Source of the DNA: Suillus spraguei
Taxonomy: Eukaryota > Basidiomycota > Agaricomycetes > Boletales > Suillaceae
Assembly (NCBI GenBank): GCA_016800925.1
Contig: JABCPU010000011.1
Coordinates: 248,001-312,000 of the forward strand
Reading direction: 5' to 3'
DNA: 64,000 bases
Each line of letters starts with the position of its first letter. The first letter of the stretch is position 1. Shown one piece after another: positions 56,201-64,000 of this stretch. The notes beneath the pieces are model-generated. The model made no database searches, had not been told where the DNA came from, and saw nothing but the letters and a program-made list of their open reading frames with translations. The translations under genes and the position numbers were made by a program.

Positions 56201-56375
56201 CAACCAGGATAACAGCTGCATGGTGCAGTGCCCACAAGGTACCGATCGAAAAGATCTTCTCAAAGACACTTCTCGCTAAATGTGAGCTCGCGTGGAGGGT
56301 ACCTCGTAGCAACTTATGCTGACGCTGATTTCAGTTCCCTGGGCTATGGAAGTCGATGACGCCTGGAAATTCTAG
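53257..56375 (+). CDS. TOP1: DNA topoisomerase I (type IB)
   Basis: Relaxes supercoils by a 3'-phosphotyrosyl nick. An acidic, Lys-rich N-terminal tail ([45 protein letters not shown]) carries nuclear signals. The core starts [20 protein letters not shown] and [19 protein letters not shown]. Then [63 protein letters not shown] (active-site Arg and Lys region), [12 protein letters not shown] and [35 protein letters not shown] and [15 protein letters not shown] follow. A coiled linker (56-kb side, [14 protein letters not shown]) leads to the C-terminal domain, split by introns: [16 protein letters not shown] with the catalytic Tyr, ending [13 protein letters not shown] and TAG at 56373-56375. 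Complete. Confidence 0.96.
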
Positions 56376-57316
56376 TCCATGTTAGATGACTGAATCTCAG
56401 TGCATATTTGGGTTTTAGGAAAGGTTTTTGGACTGCTATCATTATACCCTAGAGGTTCAATCTAGGCTTAACCCTGCCCCCCTGTTTATGGGCGGTACAT
56501 AAGTACCTAAGTCATAATTGCATTCATAGATTTATCTCGAAGAAAAATGAACGACAAGGTCATAGTTGGCAGGGCCAACCTATCTGATATGTCGGAGAAA
56601 AATACAGTTTTTAACAGCTCTTTGAGACAGGAAATTTATTTTTGGGCCGTCATTGTGTTATGGTTGTTTCTAGTGGCTCAACTTTATTTTTTCAACCAAG
56701 TAGTAGCCTATCTCTAGAGTACACACCTAAATTTTCAAAGAAAAATATGCGACAGTTCGAGCTCAACGTCCGAAACAATGAGGGGACCTAACAGTTTTTC
56801 GGCAAATGTCACTCACTTAATTTTGTACAAACAAACAATAGGTTTTGTTATCAATCGCTATCAAACCGAATAGCATTGCCATTAGACGACAAACATTCCT
56901 TTGCTACACATGTTGTTCTCAACTTCATGTTCTGAATAGCTAGAACTGTTATCTATACATTCTGAACAGTTTCATGTCTCTCTAATTTACTGTTATTGTG
57001 CAATGTGGAATACAAATTTCAAGTTGTCTAAATTTAGGGTTTTGAGTAGTAAAGACACGTGTTTCGGTATCATTTTTGTTAATCACCATGGGGCAATATA
57101 CATATCGTCTAAATGCGCACAAGCAATTTTGAGAGAAGAAAATGTGTTGTTGTTGTGTGAGACATCAATATTTGAACGTACGTAGTCAGTGAGCCGTGTA
57201 AGCGGTGTTTGGTTCAGCGTGGCACATTCTTGTCACGTGCTGCATTTGAACTTGAAGAAGGAATGATCACGAGCAGACTGCACGCATCAAACCTTAACTG
57301 CTACTTGTCTACTACC
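56376..57316. other. AT-rich intergenic region, TOP1 / CDS1
   Basis: 940 bases, mostly low in GC from 56500 to 57180. Contains the TOP1 3' end and the CDS1 promoter. I see no open frame with a recognisable product and no inverted repeat or transposase trace. Confidence 0.45.
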
Positions 57317-59470
57317 ATGAGTAGGTCCTCTGGCACAACAGCGAACTCGCCATTTGTTTCTAGATCTGCCTTTGATGCTCTCACCGTCGAGGACGTGGAA
57401 GACTTCGAGGATGAGCAGCAAGAAGAAGAAACGCCGCAGACACAGGTGACCAGGTTCGTCTTCACTGACGTTTGCGACTTCCCGCTTACGCAGCTTACTC
57501 ATTGAGCTTTCTAGCACCGAGCATACGAAACCGTCGAAATCTCAAATAAAGAAAGCTCAAAAGCAAGCCCGCACCGAAAGGCGAAAACAACTCAAAGCCT
57601 CCTCAAAGGCAGGTACCGCCGATAGTTCACCTAGACATACGCCCTCTCTGGAAGAGTCCATTGCACGTATGGCTGAGGCACCAGCAGACGTTTCTCCTCT
57701 CTCCACGATACATACTGCTTCCGAGTCAAAGCCCACCGCAGAGCCGCAACAAGAGCCAGCATCCGAGCCGCAGGTACTGGAGCCATCACTTCCGGGACCT
57801 ACTATTAACGGCGATATACAACACGTGAATATTGTGGAAAGTATGCGTATTGAGTTTTTGTTTAATGCCTTATAAGTGGAGTTGATGGAATATTCAGACA
57901 ACTCTGCGCTGCATCCTCTACCGAGCAAGTTGTTAGACGATGAAGATGAAGGACAGACCGTCTCAAAACCTGACGTCGAACAGGCACTCAAAAGTGAACC
58001 CGACCCGCAAGAAGTCGAACGCACCAAGAAACGGCAAAGTATCCTGACGCGAACATTATGGACATTCATTATGATCGGAGGTTTCGTTGGTATGCATTCT
58101 CCTACTTCAAATAGAAGGTTATGTTCGTATCTAACCATCGTGTAGCTTTGCTGCTCATGGGTCATGTTTATATGATCATGCTTGCCATGCTGTGTCAAAC
58201 GCTTGTCTACCGTGAAGTCACCGCTCTATTTTCACTCAAAAGTCATGCCTCAGAATCTGGCGAGACAGAAAACAAAGGAAAGAAAGATCCATGGAGCAAG
58301 ACTCTAAATTGGTACTTCTTTGCCGTCACTAACTATTTTCTATACGGAGAGAGTATCATCTACTACTTCAAGGTGCGGGATAGTTTTGGATATGATTACT
58401 ATATGCTAAATCGGGAATCAGCATGTTATATTCTCGGACGGCCAACTACTTCCTTTTGCTACCAATCACAGAATTATCAGCTTCACGCTTTATACCATCG
58501 GGTTTGTTGGTTTCGTCATGTCTCTCAGACGTGGATTCCTCAAGCAGCAATTCGGCCTCTTCTGCTGGGTTCACATGAGTCTGCTGCTGATCGTTGTCTC
58601 TGGGTATGGATTTCATTCGCTTTCACACTCCGTCCTAAAGGGCATCTTGCAGTCACTTCATCGTTAACAATATCCTCGAAGGCATGATTTGGTTCTGGGT
58701 TCCTGCCTCGTTGGTTATTTGCAATGATATCTTTGCGTATGTGTGGGGCATGAGTGTCGGGCGCACACCTTTGATCAAGCTCTCGCCGAAGAAAACTGTT
58801 GAAGGGTTTGTGGGTGCTTTCTGGAGTACCCTCCTGTTCAGTGTGCTCTGGGGCTCGTACTTTATGCGCTTCAACTACATGATCTGTCCTGTGCATGATC
58901 TTGGAGTCTCCGCCTGGAGTAATGTCCAGTGTACGCCTAATCCAGTGTTTGTCTGGAAGGTATGGCAAATCTGGTCGCCTCTCAGGGTATTCCTTTCGCA
59001 ACTTGTGAGTAAAAATGAAGGTTATTTTGTGTAACTGCTTAGAGTCGTCATTAGCTTGGAAAATCAGTGACTGTGATTCCCTATGCACCATATCAACTAC
59101 ATCTTTTGGTTTTCGCAGTTTTCGCATCACTGGTCGCACCCTTTGGAGGTTTCTTTGCTTCTGGTTTCAAGCGCGCCTTCAACATAAAGGATTTTGGCCA
59201 CAGTATCCCTGGTCATGGAGGGATGACCGATCGCATGGACTGCCAGTGAGTTTTAGATCTCGAAAGCATTTTACCAAGACACTCACCATTCCCAGATTCT
59301 TAATGGGCGTATTTACCTACGTCTATTATAGTAGTCTTATTCGAGAACACCACGTCAGCGTGGGTTCTATCTTGCAGATGATCGTTAGCGGGCTTACTGT
59401 TAACGAGCAGTTGGAATTGATGAAGGACTTGAGGAAGTACATGCAAGGTCAAGGCATCACGGTAGTATGA
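57317..59470 (+). CDS. CDS1: Phosphatidate cytidylyltransferase (CDP-DAG synthase)
   Basis: Makes CDP-diacylglycerol from phosphatidate and CTP in the ER membrane, precursor of PI, PG and cardiolipin. The cytosolic N-terminal part is Ser/Glu/Pro-rich. Membrane helices begin [16 protein letters not shown] and [20 protein letters not shown]. Later exons contain [37 protein letters not shown] and [20 protein letters not shown] with [12 protein letters not shown], together the CDS signature with its metal-binding Asp residues. The C-terminus reads [20 protein letters not shown] then TVV and TGA. About eight exons, all motifs intact. Start at the ATG 57317. Confidence 0.94.
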
Positions 59471-59780
59471 GATTTATGCACCCATTTATGACCGAACGAG
59501 ACTCATTACGATTAACACATTCATTTTAATTCGCAATTTCATGTGGATAATGTTTTTGAAATGATATGCATTTGGACATCAAACGAGTCGAATGATGACG
59601 GTGCCTGCCACAGAATATTGTGCGACGCTGTATCTTGGTGGATTACCAGACAGAAAAATCGTGCGAGGTAATCCTATCACATGGTGGTTTCGGCTTTTCA
59701 TTGGCGTGTGGCATGCGCAACACAGGCATAATCATAGGTAATGCGATAACATGAAATGACAGGGACAAGATAAATGATGC

Positions 59781-60439
59781 TTATGACCGGGGTTTTTCCT
59801 GTGAAGAGGATGAGAACAATGATAGTAGTATAATTCTGATTGAACTGACCTTCTTCTCTTTCCATAAAGCGAGGAGACCAACCCCTGAGACCTTCACTAC
59901 TTTGAAGCGTACACCAGGAATATCTCCTTTGGCCTTGCCACTGCGACCGAAACCAGAGATGAGAACTTCATCGTTCTCATCGACGAAGTTCAAGCAACCG
60001 TCATTCTGTATCGATGTGTTAGTCAAGTCGCGAGAAGTAAATATGAAAGCACGCACAGGCACGAAAGCCGTGACCTTTTTACCATTCTTGATAAGTTGTA
60101 CACGGACACATTTACGAATAGCAGAGTTAGGTTGTTTGGCCTCAACACCGACTTTCTCGAGGACGATGCCCTTTGCGTGTGATGATCCTCCAGTAGGGGA
60201 GGTTTTGTAAACGTTACCAAGGGCACGCTTCTTATATGCCTTATCTGCCTGTTGAGAAAAGCATACATTCTCAGATGTGTGATGTCCAAGAGATTGCTAG
60301 CACGAACCCATCGGTTTACACGGCGGTCATTGCGAAGCTTGCGAGCGGCTTGAAGTCCACGAGGTTTGTTGGCTGATAGAAGAGTCGATCAGTACATGGG
60401 ATTTCACTAGTGATCGTAATGAGAGTACATACAGCCCAT
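59781..60439 (-). CDS. RPS23: 40S ribosomal protein S23 (uS12)
   Basis: Decoding-centre protein of the small subunit. Minus-strand exons: ATG GGC T (60439-60433) joined to CCAACAAACCTCG gives [20 protein letters not shown]. Then [40 protein letters not shown] and [20 protein letters not shown], containing the conserved K-P-N-S-A loop and the hydroxylated Pro position. [20 protein letters not shown] follows, and a last intron gives WKEKKEKPRS with TAA at 59783-59781. About 145 residues, as expected. Very short first exon, typical for ribosomal protein genes. Confidence 0.95.
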
Positions 60440-60773
60440 TCTTGAAGTCGACGAGGACGGCGAGGATAACTTTCCACTTGTGATGGGGACCAGCTCGGCA
60501 TCATCCCGAAACCTTAATTATAACTGTTACAGTTTATCAGCCACAGGATAACTCATAATCACGTGAGAGTATTGACGTAGTACGGGACTAGTACTAAGTA
60601 CTATGTAGGTAGTCGCTGTCTAGCTAGGGAGACTATTTCAAACCACATCTCTTGTGTCATAGGTTTAATTGGTGAAGACAAGTTCTCTCGCAGTGTGCAG
60701 TGTGCACAGTCTGGACTTCAAGTCAGTCCGAACGCCACCTTCAAGTTCTCGGGCACATGGAGCCTACTCTGCA
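60440..60773. promoter_or_regulatory. RPS23 upstream region
   Basis: About 330 bases between the RPS23 start (minus) and the left end of the Tc1-type remnant; expected to hold the RPS23 promoter. No further feature seen. Confidence 0.4.
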
Positions 60774-61294
60774 TAATACAGCAACTTTCATATAGTCCAG
60801 ATTTGATTTTGTTCCCCTCACCGCTTTTGTTTAGTTGTGGAGCTGTACAAACAAAAGGGTACGATATCTGGCCGCGCGAAGTACCAAAAATGGCCACCTG
60901 TCCGACGCTCTGCCTGACACAATTGTAGTACTCTTGAGACCTACCACCATGCCTGGAAACCGCCGTCACATTCCAGCAGCTGTAAAACAGCAATAGGTGA
61001 CCATGTCTGCTCATATATCATCTAGTAGGATAGCACGAGCCACTCACAGCATGGTCAATTGTGAAGATAATAGTATAGCGGTATACATGGTAGCACAAGA
61101 TCCTCAATCAATAGTTGTATGCTGCAAGAGGTGACAGATGCTCGTCATCGCAGCTCGGTGACCAATAAGAGCACTTCGCGCGCCAAATATCGTAACAAGC
61201 GGGACCCTTTTGCTTGTACAGCTCCACAACTGAACAAAAGTGGTGAGGGGAACAAAGTCAAATCTGGACTATCAATGTGAGAGTTGCTGTAATA
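60774..61294. mobile_element. Tc1/mariner-type remnant with about 120-bp inverted arms
   Basis: Arms 60776-60900 and 61150-61292 are reverse complements at about 85-90 percent by eye (shared blocks include 'tacagctccacaact' and 'ggtgaggggaacaaa'). Each tip is flanked by TA (60774-60775 and 61293-61294), the target duplication of this superfamily. Between the arms, at 60949 on plus, a decayed transposase start reads MPGNRRHIPAAVKQQ, stop, VTMSAHISSSRIARATHS, the beginning of a helix-turn-helix. The rest of the transposase is gone. 521 bases including the TAs. It sits between RPS23 and the first hydrolase gene. Confidence 0.75.
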
Positions 61295-61506
61295 CCCTAA
61301 GCACTATGCCCTCCCCGATATTGTCGTGTAAATTTAATATGACTGATCATGAGGTTTGTCGTTGTGCAAGCTTGTCGTCCACATTCTTATCTTTGATTCT
61401 CACCAGGGACCTTGTCACATGGTCCAGTGTCGTCTCTATTCTGAGAATGCTATATGAAGTTCGGCCTATTCATTGATGATGGAATCAATATCCTTCCCTC
61501 CTAACC

Positions 61507-63132
61507 ATGTCCCAGGTCGCTGAAATCCAATACTACCACCACGGGCGCTTCCGTGTTGCAGGTGGTGTGCTGCCCGATGCCATCACTGCATACCAGACAT
61601 TCGGCGACCCAAAGAATCCGGTTGTCGTGTTTCCTACGTGTTACGGGGGAAAGCTTGACAGTGAGTCTCAAGGTGTTTCTCATACGATGGCTAGAATCTT
61701 GAATTAGCAAATGGATTATTAGGCCAAAGCTACATGGTAGGGGAAGACAAGGTAATGCCACGTAGCTTAATCTTGTTTCCCAACTAACGCCAGCAATAGG
61801 CTTTGGATCCGCGTAAGTACTATGTGGTGACCCTTGCCTTATTTTCCAATGGAGAGGTATGCTACATGATGTAAAGATGGCGTGGTCATGCTCAACTCAC
61901 CTGTTGCTTTAGTCCTCTTCACCCTCCAACACAGTGAGTTTCTTGAGAGCATTGTCTGCCACCAGAATTCATAAAGACGGTAGCCTGCGCCATACAACGG
62001 TCCCTACTTCCCTACCGTCACATACGAAGACAACGTGTGAGTTTGTTCCACCTTAGATGGTCGAAATTACCGACATAGTTCAGTCGGGCACAATACGCAG
62101 TGCTCACCAAGAAACTTGGTGTCAAGAAAGTGTTCTGTGTGATTGGATTTTCAATGGGCGCGCAGCAGGTAAATGTGTTCGTAGAAAGTAACGATGATTT
62201 TACTGAGGCATTGCAGGCGTACTATTGGTCTGTCATGTATCCTGACTTCCTTGAAAGGTATGTTTTTGAAGACTGTGAGCAGCCCTTTCTCTAACCACGA
62301 TCAAGATACATCCCCATTTGTGGATCCGCTCGGACTAGCCCTCACAATCAATGGTACTTTTAGACACCTTATATTTGTGTCTGTGTTGATCCAACCGCAG
62401 CTTTCTAGAAGGTCCTAAAGCCGCTCTTTCGGCCTCAAAAGACTTCCTGGATGGTCACTACAAGAGCACTCCTCAGCACGGTATCCGGGCATTTGGCCGT
62501 GCATACAGCGCATGGGCATATAGCCAGGCGGTGAGCTTCCACACCTCTAGCTGACTGTCGTACTGAAATTGCCGTAGTGGTTTGCCAAGAAAGGTTATCT
62601 CTTTGACGGAAAGTGCGCCACTCGTTGTATTCCACTCTCTGCTTTCTCAATGGACCACCACTAGGTACACGAGCCTCAACGACTTCTTAAGAGAGGACTG
62701 GGAAGGCGGTTTTCTAGAAGGGTGGGACGCCAACGATTTATTAACACTTTTGAATACATGGCAGATGGGGGATGTTTCACTCATCCGCGACGGAGGTTAC
62801 TTCGCGAACTGTCTAGGAGCGATCAGGGCTAGAGGTTTGATCATGCCTTGCAAGACGGACCTATACTTCACTGTGAGTCCTTTAACCTTTGTTACTTGGG
62901 TCTGTGTTGATGGCTCCTTGAATAGCCGGAAGACAGTCAAAATGAGATGAAATTCTTGAACAACGCGAAGCTCGTCATTATCGATTCTGAGTGGGGTCAT
63001 ATGTGTGAGTTTGTTGGGCTTCATTCACTTTGGATTGCACCTTGCTGATATCCTGTAGCTGGGGGAGGGTCAAACGTGCATGATGATGAGTTCATCAAAG
63101 AAGAGGTGAAGAAATTTTTGGAGGAACCTTGA
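61507..63132 (+). CDS. Homoserine-acetyltransferase-like alpha/beta hydrolase, copy 1
   Basis: MetX/MET2-related alpha/beta-hydrolase fold protein. Exons encode EIQYYHHGRFRVAGGVLPDA, TAYQTFGDPKNPVVVFPTCY, ALDPRKYYVVTLALFSNGE and SSSPSNT. Then PYNGPYFPTVTYEDN, LTKKLGVKKVFCVIGFSMGA (nucleophile elbow G-F-S-M-G) and AYYWSVMYPDFLER. YIPICGSARTSPHN, EGPKAALSASKDFLDGHYKS and GLIMPCKTDLYFT follow. The end is VIDSEWGHMSGGGSNVHDDE with the catalytic His in GHM, closing FIKEEVKKFLEEP and TGA. Ser and His of the triad are visible; the Asp is likely the one in CKTDLYF. Nine or more short introns, all consensus. The actual acyl substrate is unknown: many fungal paralogues are not true homoserine acetyltransferases. 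Confidence 0.85.
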
Positions 63133-63447
63133 AATCGTTTACAAAACCGTGCATGTGAATAAAGTGTGTAATTTAGTCCACATTGTATCTTCAATTGTAA
63201 AAGGATCTCGAGTGTTTGTTTATAAGTACTGCAAGCAAGATAACGGCCACCCATCTATCGAAATAATGCACTCGCATGCTACAGGCGCAAATTATCGGCG
63301 AATACTCTCGGTCGCCGTTCACACCAAATGTCAATGCCGAGGAACATTTTTATCTTTATGTGGTTCGTGACCATATGTTCCATCTCAGCTACTTATCGGC
63401 ACTCATGGCGTTTGTTGCACCGCATGCATGAGCCCATACACGCGTGC

Positions 63448-63455
63448 TATAAAAG
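63448..63455 (+). promoter_or_regulatory. TATA box of hydrolase copy 2
   Basis: TATAAAAG about 50 bases before the ATG at 63504, in a sensible position for a fungal core promoter. No equivalent perfect box was found before copy 1. Confidence 0.6.
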
Positions 63456-63503
63456 CATACAGTCGTCGTACAGACAGCATCATCCCCCCCTAAGTCCTCC
63501 CTC

Positions 63504-64000
63504 ATGCAGACACCAATTCAGTATTACCATCACGGCCGCTTCAAAGTCGCCGGAGGTGTACTCCCTGATGCCGTAACCGCATACCAGACATATGGAGACC
63601 CAAGCAATGACAAAGTGATTGTTTTCCCGACATGTTATGGGGCCAAACTCGCCCTTGGGAGTATGTTTTTGTTAGATGCGAACATGGAGACGGTTGTTCA
63701 CCTAATCACATATAGGTCAAGACTATCTCGTTGGGGAAGGCAAGGCACGTACGTTCATGTAGTGGAATGCGCGGTCTTCATAATTTGACAACAGGCCCTT
63801 GACCCAAATAAATACTTCGTGGTGACATTCGCGCTATTCTGCAATGGAGAGGTGCGCTGCCTTCTGCCCTGTCATATCGCCGACTGAAAGAGTGCAGTCG
63901 TCTTCTCCGTCCAACACAGTTAGTTTCTATGATTGCACATTCTACCCCCTTTCTGACAGCCCCTTAGCCTGCACCTTATGGTGGCCCGTACTTCCCATTC
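63504..64000 (+). CDS. Homoserine-acetyltransferase-like hydrolase, copy 2 (cut by window end)
   Basis: Tandem paralogue of the gene at 61507, 370 bases downstream on the same strand. Exon 1: TPIQYYHHGRFKVAGGVLPD, AVTAYQTYGDPSNDKVIVFP and TCYGAKL. Further exons: QDYLVGEGK, ALDPNKYFVVTFALFCNGE, SSSPSNT and PAPYGGPYFPF, where the window ends. Exon borders match copy 1. The intron after GEGK has a GC donor (AAG|GCACGT, about 63745) with a CAG acceptor at 63795; copy 1 has GT at this site. The catalytic part lies beyond the window. Confidence 0.85.

Overview
The window is nuclear DNA of a filamentous basidiomycete, most likely an agaricomycete. Most genes are cut by many 45-70 nt introns with GT(A/G)..YAG borders, and the gene set (Zn2Cys6 regulator, COG2, VPS8, Cti6-like PHD protein, ILV1, TOP1, CDS1) is fungal. 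There are no operons, CRISPR arrays or recognisable tRNAs.

Layout. 0.7-3.2 kb: RPS2 (minus) and ornithine decarboxylase antizyme (plus), a divergent pair; the antizyme needs a +1 ribosomal frameshift at a GTT-TGA site. 3.4-20 kb: a rearranged accessory island built from repeated duplication of a DUF1771-Smr gene. Three copies look intact (A 3479, E 15760, F 18591), one is a chimera with two DUF1771 segments (B 4842), one is interrupted by a stop (D 9839), one has lost its core (C 6756), and several exon-sized remnants are scattered between them. Four copies share an N-terminal membrane helix, a proline-rich region, a 37-residue Pro/Val/Arg repeat of variable copy number and a near-identical 5' flank. 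The island also holds a 5' fragment of a mitochondrial J-protein gene (intact gene at 20307), a miniature inverted-repeat insertion, a Tc1/mariner-type remnant and an internally deleted concentrative nucleoside transporter gene.

21-23 kb carries no gene that I can support. From 23 kb on the window is mostly conserved housekeeping sequence: F-box-like protein, Zn2Cys6 regulator, SDHAF4, SmD3, CLC channel, COG2, VPS8 (with an apparent one-base frameshift), Cti6-like PHD protein, threonine dehydratase, a HAD-like class II terpene cyclase, NDUFB3, TOP1, CDS1 and RPS23. It ends with two tandem homoserine-acetyltransferase-like hydrolase genes, the second cut by the window edge, and a small Tc1-type remnant beside them.

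Genes acting together: COG2, VPS8 and CLC serve Golgi/endosome trafficking and ion balance; SDHAF4 and NDUFB3 serve respiratory complexes II and I; RPS2 and RPS23 the 40S subunit. The HAD-type terpene cyclase is the only secondary-metabolism gene and has no recognisable partner nearby. The Smr island is the region most likely to hold something undescribed. All calls come from reading the sequence; no database search was possible.
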